Part shown: piece after piece, positions 57,381 through 64,000 of the stretch
Layout: each line of letters begins with the position of its first letter
How positions within the stretch are numbered: the first letter of the stretch is position 1
From: Aliidiomarina taiwanensis
GTDB lineage: Bacteria; Pseudomonadota; Gammaproteobacteria; Enterobacterales; Alteromonadaceae
Direction: 5' to 3'
Length of the DNA stretch: 64,000 nucleotides
Assembly: GCF_003987015.1 (NCBI RefSeq)
Contig: NZ_PIPQ01000002.1
Location: forward strand, 419,588 to 483,587
Notes under the pieces: generated by a model
What the model was told of the DNA's origin: nothing
Databases searched by the model: none
What the model saw: only the letters and a program-made list of their open reading frames with translations
Translations under genes and position numbers: made by a program

Positions 57381-58118
57381 TTAGTCGTACGCCTCAGGTG
57401 GAATGCTGGCGTTGTGATGCACTTCTTGTACGTCGTCTAAGTCTTCCAACATATCAATCAGCTTAATCACGTCTTTGGCGGTTTCGACATCCAGCTCAGC
57501 TTCGGTGGAAGCAATTTGCGCCACTTCCGCGTTGTCTGGGGTAAAGCCCGCTGTTTTCATGGCGTCCACCACGTTACCGAATTCAAACGGGTCTGTGTAC
57601 ACGTCAATGCTGCCATCGTCGTGGGTTTCCACGTCGTCAGCGCCGCTTTCAAGGGCCGCTTCAATAATGGCGTCTTCGTCGGCACCCGGCGCGTAGCTTA
57701 ATACACCGCGCTTGGTGAATAGGTACGCTACCGAGCCGTCGGTGCCCAAGTTCCCCCCGTTTTTGGTGAAGGCATGGCGCACGTCACCGGCGGTACGGTT
57801 GCGGTTATCGCTCATGCATTCCACCATCACGGCCACACCGCCTGGGGCGTAGCCTTCGTAGCGAATTTCTTCCATGTTGTCGGCATCGAGCTCACCGGCG
57901 CCGCGGGCCACCGCGTTGTCGATGGTGTCACGCTTCATGTTATTGGAAAGAGACTTATCAATGGCGGCGCGCAAACGTGGGTTGGTGTCTGGGTCTGAAC
58001 CGCCTTCGCGGGCGGCCACTACCAATTCACGAATAAGCTTAGTAAAAATTTTACCGCGTTGGGCGTCCTGGGCCGCCTTGCGGTGTTTTATGTTCGACCA
58101 TTTGGAATGACCTGCCAT
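57381..58118 (-). CDS. yebC: YebC/TACO1 family protein
   Basis: 245 residues starting [14 protein letters not shown], the invariant YebC N-terminus, with [12 protein letters not shown] and [12 protein letters not shown]. Long annotated as a transcriptional regulator; the family is now also tied to translation of proline-rich stretches. The ATG at 58118 is chosen because an upstream extension does not match the family. Operon order aspS-yebC-ruvC as in Escherichia coli, here with a repeat array before yebC. Confidence 0.96.
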   Translation of the reverse strand: MAGHSKWSNIKHRKAAQDAQRGKIFTKLIRELVVAAREGGSDPDTNPRLRAAIDKSLSNNMKRDTIDNAVARGAGELDADNMEEIRYEGYAPGGVAVMVECMSDNRNRTAGDVRHAFTKNGGNLGTDGSVAYLFTKRGVLSYAPGADEDAIIEAALESGADDVETHDDGSIDVYTDPFEFGNVVDAMKTAGFTPDNAEVAQIASTEAELDVETAKDVIKLIDMLEDLDDVQEVHHNASIPPEAYD

Positions 58119-58159
58119 TTGGGTTGAACCTCCATTTGTTATTTTCGTACGCGGTGCCA

Positions 58160-58182
58160 CGTCAGGCAAGGCCTGACCTACG
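58160..58182. repeat. Single inverted REP-like unit before yebC
   Basis: GTCAGGC-aag-GCCTGAC followed by CTACG, in the opposite orientation to the adjacent five-copy array. Confidence 0.8.
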
Positions 58183-58202
58183 TTCGTTCATTTATTACAT
58201 TT

Positions 58203-58421
58203 CGTAGGTCACGCACGGCATGACGGTACGGTGTATTTCACATTCCGTAGGTCATGCACGGCATGACGGTGCGGTGTTTTTTCACATTCCGTAGGTCATG
58301 CATGGCATGACGGTACGATGTGTTTTTTATATCCCGTAGGTCATGCACGGCATGACGGTGCGGTGTATTTTTATAACCCGTAGGTCACGCACGGCATGAC
58401 GGTACGGTGTGTTTTTCACAT
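58203..58421 (+). repeat. Five tandem REP-like units between aspS and yebC
   Basis: Five head-to-tail units of 43-45 bases start at 58203, 58246, 58290, 58335 and 58379. Each has the foot GTAGGTCA, a hairpin with stem GTCAYGC/GCATGAC, then GGTRCGRTG and a T-rich tail. The array ends immediately before the aspS stop codon (58422-58424 on the minus strand). Two units have a C-A mismatch in the stem (ACGC against GCAT). Confidence 0.88.
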
Positions 58422-60176
58422 TCAATCGTTATTTACGGAAATATTTAATTCTTTTAACGCTTCGGGGTTGGCGTAGCCAGGGGCGTCGGTGAGGACGCAG
58501 GCGGCGGTGGTGGTTTTCGGGAACGCAATCACGTCACGAATACTATTGGCACCAACCATTAACATCACCAAGCGGTCAAGGCCGAAGGCCAAACCAGCAT
58601 GAGGTGGTGTACCGTACTTTAAAGCCTCAAGTAAGAAACCAAATTTCTCTTTCGCTTCTTCTTCGTTAATCCCTAAAATGTCAAATACAGCGGCTTGCAT
58701 CTCGGCGTTATGAATACGCACCGAGCCACCGCCCACTTCACAACCATTCAGTACCATGTCGTAGGCATCTGAAATAGCCGCGGTTGGGTTGGCTTTTAAT
58801 TCTTCTGGTGTTACACCCACAGGTGCGGTAAACGGGTGGTGAATGGCCGCAAAGCCGCCTTCGTATTCTTCAAACATAGGGAAGTCCACAACCCATAAAG
58901 GCTTCCAGCTGTCTTCCACCAGATCAAAGTCGTCACCGGCTTTCAAACGCAGCGCACCTAAGGCTTCGCTCACCACAGTAAAGGTGTCGGCACCGAACAA
59001 CAGAATGTCGCCGGTTTCAGCGCCCGTACGGTTTAGAATCTCGGTCACCACGTCTTCAGGAAGGAACTTCAACACAGGCGACTGTAAGCCGTCCATGCCG
59101 GCGTCTTTGTCGTTCACTTTTAACCAAGCTAAGCCTTTAGCACCGTACACTTTCACGTAATCTGTGTACTCGTCAATTTGCTTCCGGGTTAAACGAGCAC
59201 CGCCTGGAATGCGCAGCGCAGCCACACGGCCTTTCGGGTCGTTGGCAGGGCCAGCAAATACTTTAAACTCAATGTCTATAACAACATCGGCTATGTCTAC
59301 TAACTGCATGGGGTTTCGCAGGTCCGGCTTGTCCGAGCCGTACAACCGCATGGCGTCGGCATAGCTCATCACCGGGAACGCACCTAAGTCCACTTCCAGC
59401 ATTTCTTGGAAAAGCTCACGAATCAGCTGCTCTGTGGTGTTGCGCACCTCTTGCGCACTCATAAAGGTGGTTTCAATATCAATTTGGGTAAATTCAGGCT
59501 GGCGGTCGGCCCGCAAGTCTTCGTCGCGGAAGCACTTCACAATTTGGTAGTACTTGTCAAAACCCGACATCATCAGCAGCTGCTTAAACAACTGTGGCGA
59601 CTGGGGCAGGGCGAAGAACTTGCCGTCGTGGGTCCGGGAAGGTACCAAGTAGTCACGAGCCCCTTCCGGCGTAGCCCGGGTCAGCATGGGGGTTTCAATA
59701 TCTAAAAAGCCCTGGGCATCAAAGAAACGACGCACAGCACTGGCCACCTTGGCCCGAAACACGATTTTCTTATTCATTTCCGGGCGGCGCAGGTCTAAAT
59801 AACGAAAACGCAGGCGCTGCTCTTCACTTACTTGGCTATTAAAGTCAATGGGCAGGGCGGCTGCTTTGTTTAAAATGGTCAGCTCCGTGGCCACAACTTC
59901 CACTTTACCCGTGGCCATGCGCTCGTTCACCTGACCTTCAGGGCGGGCACGCACCTCGCCTTTCAATTGAATACAAAACTCTTGGCGTAACTGGGTGGCC
60001 GCTTCTAAACTGGCCGCGTGTTCTGGGTCAAACACCACTTGCACCAAGCCTGTGCGATCACGCATATCGACGAAAATCAACCCGCCCAAATCACGACGTT
60101 TATGAACCCAGCCCGCTAAAGTAACGTTCTGACCAAGAAATTGTTCGGTGACTTCCCCGCAATAGTGACTACGCAT
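58422..60176 (-). CDS. aspS: Aspartyl-tRNA synthetase
   Basis: Class II synthetase. 584 residues from M-R-S-H-Y-C-G-E-V; an in-frame extension upstream to 60338 overlaps cmoA and does not match the family. It has an OB-fold anticodon-binding domain ([13 protein letters not shown]), the flipping loop, motif 2 ([14 protein letters not shown]) and motif 3 ([12 protein letters not shown]). The GAD-domain insertion of bacterial AspRS is present. Promoter at 60223-60252, divergent from cmoA. Confidence 0.98.
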   Translation of the reverse strand: MRSHYCGEVTEQFLGQNVTLAGWVHKRRDLGGLIFVDMRDRTGLVQVVFDPEHAASLEAATQLRQEFCIQLKGEVRARPEGQVNERMATGKVEVVATELTILNKAAALPIDFNSQVSEEQRLRFRYLDLRRPEMNKKIVFRAKVASAVRRFFDAQGFLDIETPMLTRATPEGARDYLVPSRTHDGKFFALPQSPQLFKQLLMMSGFDKYYQIVKCFRDEDLRADRQPEFTQIDIETTFMSAQEVRNTTEQLIRELFQEMLEVDLGAFPVMSYADAMRLYGSDKPDLRNPMQLVDIADVVIDIEFKVFAGPANDPKGRVAALRIPGGARLTRKQIDEYTDYVKVYGAKGLAWLKVNDKDAGMDGLQSPVLKFLPEDVVTEILNRTGAETGDILLFGADTFTVVSEALGALRLKAGDDFDLVEDSWKPLWVVDFPMFEEYEGGFAAIHHPFTAPVGVTPEELKANPTAAISDAYDMVLNGCEVGGGSVRIHNAEMQAAVFDILGINEEEAKEKFGFLLEALKYGTPPHAGLAFGLDRLVMLMVGANSIRDVIAFPKTTTAACVLTDAPGYANPEALKELNISVNND

Positions 60177-60222
60177 TTGCTCTTTGTTCCTGTTTTCGCT
60201 GTTAGAGTTGTGAATGAGCCGT

Positions 60223-60252
60223 AGTATACGATACAGGGCGCTTGAGGTACAA
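60223..60252 (-). promoter_or_regulatory. Probable sigma-70 promoter of aspS
   Basis: On the minus strand TTGTAC and TATACT are separated by 18 bases, giving a leader of about 40 bases before the aspS ATG. Confidence 0.55.
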
Positions 60253-60306
60253 TTCACGATGCGCTTCAGGCTAAAAAAGTAAACAGTAGAAAAGGAACCC
60301 ACATCC

Positions 60307-61038
60307 ATGAGTTCACCACGCGACTCTATATATGCCACGCCCCAGGGCGAAGTGGCGGATTTTGCCTTCGACGATCGGGTGGCCGAGGTGTTTCCCGATA
60401 TGATCAGCCGCTCCGTGCCAGGCTATGCCACCATAGTCCAAACCATGGGCATGCTGGCGGGCCAATACGCCCAAGAAAACAGCAAGGTGTACGACTTAGG
60501 CTGCTCTTTAGGCGCCACCAGCATTGCCATGAAGCAACATATTAAGCAGGCAGGTGTGGAAATTATTGGCGTGGACAACTCCGAAGCCATGGTGCAGCGC
60601 TGTCAGGCCCATGTAAATGCCTGGCGCGGTGAAGTGCCGGTGCATATAGAATGTGCCGATATTCTCGATGTTTCCCTGGAGCCCTGCTCTGTGGTGGCCA
60701 TGAACTTCACCATGCAGTTTATCGACCCAGACCAGCGCGAAGCCTTGGTGCAAAAAATTTATGACGCCCTGTTACCCGGCGGTATGTTGCTGTTATCAGA
60801 AAAAGTACGCCACCTGGATGAAACTGCCGAAAACATTTTGGTGGACTTACACCACGAATTTAAGCGTCAAAACGGCTACAGTGAATTAGAAATATCGCAA
60901 AAACGCGCGGCCATTGAAAACGTGATGCGCATCGACACCCCAGGGCAACACCTTGCTCGCTTGGGAGCCGCCGGCTTTAGCACGGTGCAAAACTGGTACC
61001 GCTGCTTTAACTTTATGTCCTGGTTCGCTATTAAATAA
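60307..61038 (+). CDS. cmoA: Carboxy-S-adenosylmethionine synthase CmoA
   Basis: Makes carboxy-SAM from SAM and prephenate, the donor used by CmoB to modify tRNA wobble uridine (cmo5U34). 243 residues with [12 protein letters not shown] and a SAM-binding [11 protein letters not shown]. Followed after 12 bases by cmoB; divergent from aspS. Confidence 0.97.
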   Translation: MSSPRDSIYATPQGEVADFAFDDRVAEVFPDMISRSVPGYATIVQTMGMLAGQYAQENSKVYDLGCSLGATSIAMKQHIKQAGVEIIGVDNSEAMVQRCQAHVNAWRGEVPVHIECADILDVSLEPCSVVAMNFTMQFIDPDQREALVQKIYDALLPGGMLLLSEKVRHLDETAENILVDLHHEFKRQNGYSELEISQKRAAIENVMRIDTPGQHLARLGAAGFSTVQNWYRCFNFMSWFAIK

Positions 61039-61050
61039 GGCCCTCATCAA

Positions 61051-62031
61051 ATGTACGACTTTACTCCTTTTTATGCTCGTTTAACCGAATCGGGCCTGGG
61101 CCACTGGCTCGAAACCTTGCCCGCTCGCATGCGCCACTGGCAGCAGCACCAGCAGCACGGCGAACTAAAAAAGTGGCAGCGCAGTATTGCCCAGTTACCT
61201 AGGCTGACGCCCAGCAGTGTAGACATCAGCAGCCAGGTGCGTATTGGTGAAGCAAGCGACGCCAACGACGGCGAAAAAGCCCGCATTCAAGGCTTGCTTT
61301 CGCAACTCATGCCGTGGCGTAAAGGCCCCTTCGACTTATTTGGCGTGCATATCGACACAGAATGGCGCTCCGACTGGAAGTGGGACCGTGTGTTTCCCCA
61401 TATTAGCGACTTAAGCGGCCGCCGCGTGCTCGACATAGGCTGCGGCAGTGGCTACCACCTGTGGCGCATGAAAGGCGCAGGCGCCGACTTGGTGGTCGGT
61501 ATCGACCCTACCCAGCTTTTTATGACCCAGTTTCAGGCCATCAAGCAGTATGTACCTGCAGACACGGCCCGCGACGTCGAGCTTTTACCCCTTGGCATTG
61601 AAGACATGCAGCCCTTACAGGCCTTCGACACTGTGTTTACCATGGGGGTGTTGTATCATAGACGCTCGCCCATCGACTTTTTGCAGCAGTGCTTAGACCA
61701 ACTTAAGCCCGGCGGCGAGTTGGTACTCGAAACCCTCGTTATCGACGGTGACGAGCAGCGGGTATTGGTTCCCGGCGAGCGGTACGCCCAAATGGGCAAT
61801 GTGTGGTTTATTCCCAGCACTAAGGCGCTGTGTCATTGGCTCGAACGCCTGGGCATGCAGAATATTCGGGTGGTGGATGAAAACGTCACCAGCCTGGAGG
61901 AGCAGCGCCAAACCGAATGGATGCAAGGCCAGTCATTGGCGGACTTCCTCGACCCAAGTGACCGCTCACTTACCGTGGAAGGATACCCAGCCCCCAAACG
62001 CGCCGTGGTGATTGCAACGAAGCCCCGATGA
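61051..62031 (+). CDS. cmoB: tRNA U34 carboxymethyltransferase CmoB
   Basis: Transfers the carboxymethyl group to 5-hydroxyuridine at tRNA position 34. 326 residues with [19 protein letters not shown] and [15 protein letters not shown]. Length and order match Escherichia coli cmoAB. REP-like repeats follow its stop codon. Confidence 0.97.
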   Translation: MYDFTPFYARLTESGLGHWLETLPARMRHWQQHQQHGELKKWQRSIAQLPRLTPSSVDISSQVRIGEASDANDGEKARIQGLLSQLMPWRKGPFDLFGVHIDTEWRSDWKWDRVFPHISDLSGRRVLDIGCGSGYHLWRMKGAGADLVVGIDPTQLFMTQFQAIKQYVPADTARDVELLPLGIEDMQPLQAFDTVFTMGVLYHRRSPIDFLQQCLDQLKPGGELVLETLVIDGDEQRVLVPGERYAQMGNVWFIPSTKALCHWLERLGMQNIRVVDENVTSLEEQRQTEWMQGQSLADFLDPSDRSLTVEGYPAPKRAVVIATKPR

Positions 62032-62080
62032 TATACGGGCGGGTGAAATGCATGGCATACGGGCGGATGAAATGCGACAT

Positions 62081-62122
62081 CGTAGGTCATGCATTGCATG
62101 ACGTTGTACGGCATTGCCGTAC
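62081..62122. repeat. Two REP-like hairpins between cmoB and ruvA
   Basis: GTAGGTCATGC-att-GCATGACG (62081-62103) and GTACGGC-att-GCCGTAC (62106-62122) lie next to each other in the 127-base gap. Two different stem types occur side by side. Confidence 0.82.
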
Positions 62123-62158
62123 GCCGCACACATGGTTGAGGATAATGAAGGAATTTAA

Positions 62159-62764
62159 ATGATAGGACGTTTACAAGGCACGGTGGCGGTGAAGCATCCG
62201 CCCGAATTATTACTGGATGTACAAGGCGTGGGCTACGAAGTGCAGTTGCCCATGACCTGCTTTTACGAGCTACCGGAAGTCGGCCAGCCCGTGACCCTCT
62301 GGACCCACTTTGTGGTGCGGGAAGACGCCCAGCTACTCTTTGGTTTTACCACAGTAGACGAGCGCGCCTTGTTTCGCCTGCTCATTCGTGCCCAGGGCGT
62401 AGGGCCTAAGTTAGCCCTGACGATTATGTCCAGCCTAAGCGCCGGGCAGTTTGTGGCGGCCATTCAGCAAAGCGACATGGCCGTGCTAACAAAAATCCCC
62501 GGGGTGGGCAAGAAAACCGCCGACCGCCTGGTGGTGGAAATGAAAGACAAACTCAAAGACTTCACCGGCGCAGACTACGGCGATGCGCTCCCAAGCAGCG
62601 AAACAATGCCAGCGGCAGCGCCAAGTGCCGAGTCAGAGGCCTTGAGTGCACTGGTGGCCTTAGGGTATAAACTAGGCCAAGCAGAAAAAGTGGTGAAGAA
62701 AGTTGCACGTAGCGACATGAGCGCCGAAGATATTATTCGACACGCGCTGAAAGCCATGATGTAA
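62159..62764 (+). CDS. ruvA: Holliday junction branch migration protein RuvA
   Basis: DNA-binding subunit of RuvAB. 201 residues with M-I-G-R-L-Q-G-T, an OB-fold, the helix-hairpin-helix G-V-G-P-K-L-A and [13 protein letters not shown], and the C-terminal domain (A-L-V-A-L-G-Y-K) that contacts RuvB. A repeat-containing gap separates it from cmoB; ruvB follows after 44 bases. Confidence 0.97.
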   Translation: MIGRLQGTVAVKHPPELLLDVQGVGYEVQLPMTCFYELPEVGQPVTLWTHFVVREDAQLLFGFTTVDERALFRLLIRAQGVGPKLALTIMSSLSAGQFVAAIQQSDMAVLTKIPGVGKKTADRLVVEMKDKLKDFTGADYGDALPSSETMPAAAPSAESEALSALVALGYKLGQAEKVVKKVARSDMSAEDIIRHALKAMM

Positions 62765-62808
62765 CCGACGTCCAGAAAAAATAAGCAAGACAAACAAAAG
62801 GAACACCC

Positions 62809-63804
62809 ATGATAGAAGCGGATCGCATGATCCAACCCCAAGCCAGCACGGAAGACGAAGTGATTGATCGCGCCATTCGGCCGACCAAGCTTGCCGACTA
62901 CACCGGGCAACAGCATGTGGTTGAACAATTAAGCATTTACATTGAAGCGGCCCGAGGCCGTAGCGATGCGCTCGATCACGTGCTTATTTTTGGGCCACCG
63001 GGCTTAGGGAAAACCACCTTAGCCAATATTATTGCCAATGAAATGGGCAGCAGCATTAAAACCACCTCTGGGCCTATTTTAGAAAAAGCCGGCGACCTCG
63101 CCGCTTTGCTCACCAATTTAGAGCCCAACGACGTGCTCTTTATCGATGAAATACACCGGCTTAGCCCCGTGGTGGAAGAAATACTGTACCCCGCCATGGA
63201 AGACTACCAGCTCGACATTATGATAGGCGAAGGGCCCGCGGCACGCTCACTGAAGCTCGACTTACCGCCCTTTACCCTAATTGGTGCCACCACCCGAGCT
63301 GGCGCCTTAACCAGCCCCTTGCGCGACCGCTTTGGCATTGTCCAGCGGTTAGAATTTTATAATGTGGCGGACCTCACCAAAATTGTCAGCCGCTCCGCCC
63401 ACTTTCTCGACCTGAATATGGCCGAAGAGGGCGCACAGGAAGTGGCCAGCCGCTCCCGAGGCACGCCCCGTATTGCCAATCGGCTGCTCCGCCGAGTGCG
63501 TGACTTTGCCCAGGTGCGTTCGAATGGGCATATAAACAAAGACGTGGCCGGCCAAGCCCTGGATATGATCGACGTAGACCGCGCCGGCTTCGACTATATG
63601 GACAGAAAGCTATTAGAAGCTATTATGGACAAGTTCGACGGCGGCCCCGTTGGCCTTGAAAACCTCGCTGCCGCTATCGGTGAAGAAAAAGACACCATCG
63701 AAGATGTCATCGAGCCCTTTTTAATACAACAAGGCTTTATTCAGCGCACCCCCCGTGGGCGCATCGCCACCCAGCGGGCCTATGTGCATTTTGGGTTGAA
63801 GTAA
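62809..63804 (+). CDS. ruvB: Holliday junction branch migration ATPase RuvB
   Basis: AAA+ motor of branch migration. 331 residues with R-P-x-x-[18 protein letters not shown] (Walker A), F-I-D-E-I-H-R-L (Walker B), the G-A-T-T-R-A-G sensor and the C-terminal winged-helix region. Co-transcribed with ruvA. Confidence 0.98.
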   Translation: MIEADRMIQPQASTEDEVIDRAIRPTKLADYTGQQHVVEQLSIYIEAARGRSDALDHVLIFGPPGLGKTTLANIIANEMGSSIKTTSGPILEKAGDLAALLTNLEPNDVLFIDEIHRLSPVVEEILYPAMEDYQLDIMIGEGPAARSLKLDLPPFTLIGATTRAGALTSPLRDRFGIVQRLEFYNVADLTKIVSRSAHFLDLNMAEEGAQEVASRSRGTPRIANRLLRRVRDFAQVRSNGHINKDVAGQALDMIDVDRAGFDYMDRKLLEAIMDKFDGGPVGLENLAAAIGEEKDTIEDVIEPFLIQQGFIQRTPRGRIATQRAYVHFGLK

Positions 63805-63827
63805 CGCGAAGTGTGCAAAATGTATCT

Positions 63828-63877
63828 GTGCGTCATGCCGTGCATGACCTACAAATGTGAAAATTGAACGAACGTAG
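63828..63877. repeat. REP-like unit and a second GTAG foot after ruvB
   Basis: GTCATGCcgTGCATGAC with CTAC lies at about 63829-63852. The usual spacer resembling AATGTGAAAAATGAA follows, then ACGTAG at 63872-63877, where a new unit should start but the hairpin is missing. Confidence 0.7.
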
Positions 63878-64000
63878 ATACCATCTCTCAATACCGATCT
63901 CTAGCTCTATTTTATGTAGCTAGAGGTCGATATTCTTGTTGATGTTTAATCACACCAAAACAAATTTGCATTAACTTACGCATTGCAGCGCCAACTGCCT
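63878..64000 (-). mobile_element. Right end of an IS110-family element (partial, runs off the window)
   Basis: Contains the 3' end of an IS110-type transposase gene and a short non-coding end between it and the interrupted repeat. A hairpin (about 12 bp, around 63895-63930) spans the transposase stop region. The exact boundary at 63877/63878 is inferred from where the REP-like pattern stops. Confidence 0.6.
63912..64000 (-). CDS. IS110-family transposase, C-terminal end (partial)
   Basis: On the minus strand the last 29 codons are open to a TAA at 63912-63914. The peptide contains G-A-A-M-R-K-L-M-Q-I-C-F-G-V-I-K, the C-terminal signature of IS110 (DEDD recombinase, Transposase_20) proteins. 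The rest, with the catalytic residues, lies beyond the window. Confidence 0.75.
   Translation of the reverse strand, partial: AVGAAMRKLMQICFGVIKHQQEYRPLAT

Noticed and set aside
58203..58421. Possible CRISPR array
   Set aside because: Units are contiguous and similar along their whole length, with no unique spacers of constant size, and no cas genes are near.

Overview
The window looks like the chromosome of a motile marine gammaproteobacterium of the Alteromonadales type. Idiomarinaceae (Idiomarina/Pseudidiomarina) is my best guess; this is inferred from gene content and order and was not tested against a database. Supporting signs are a polar-type flagellar and chemotaxis cluster (flhF-flhG-fliA-cheYZAB-parC-parP-cheW), a complete ccmABCDEFGHI cluster right after it, an ileS-lspA-fkpB-ispH-minor pilin block, and cmoAB. 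No rRNA or tRNA gene was seen.

Layout. (1) 1-10245, late flagellar genes: flgJ tail, flgK, flgL, three flagellin genes with an unknown gene between the first and second, flaG, fliD, fliS and a fliT-like gene. Four well-matched sigma-28 promoters precede the three flagellins and flaG. (2) 10266-18096, flagellin glycosylation: two Maf-type glycosyltransferases in convergent orientation, pseC, pseB and an orphan acyl carrier protein. (3) 18106-27748, housekeeping: rpsT, murJ, ribF-ileS-lspA-fkpB-ispH and four minor-pilin genes. (4) 27854-41244, flagellar assembly and polarity plus chemotaxis: flhA, flhF, flhG, fliA, cheY, cheZ, cheA, cheB, parC, parP, cheW, a DUF2802 gene, and on the opposite strand a FliK-like/FlhB-C-terminus-like pair. 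(5) 41342-48334, cytochrome c maturation. (6) 48331-54841: mlaA, an RssB-like response regulator, a small membrane protein, a BCCT transporter, a cNMP/CBS/DUF294 protein and a DnaQ-like exonuclease. (7) 54842-64000: a repeat-rich stretch with a RelBE-type toxin-antitoxin pair, a REP-associated tyrosine transposase (RAYT), ruvC-yebC-aspS, cmoAB, ruvAB, and at the right edge the last codons of an IS110-family transposase.

The most distinctive feature is the RAYT and its REP-like repeats. Many intergenic copies have a GTAG foot followed by a short hairpin. The hairpin stems fall into several sequence types that change on both arms together. The copies form tandem arrays, nested half-units with a recurring junction, and a 99-bp direct duplication bracketing the toxin-antitoxin pair. 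One copy overlaps the stop codon of a shortened RelE toxin, and the IS110 end lies directly after a GTAG foot. Other points worth attention are a 98-bp identical tract between two otherwise diverged flagellin genes, three acidic repeats in the CheA linker, and the FliK-like/FhlB pair.
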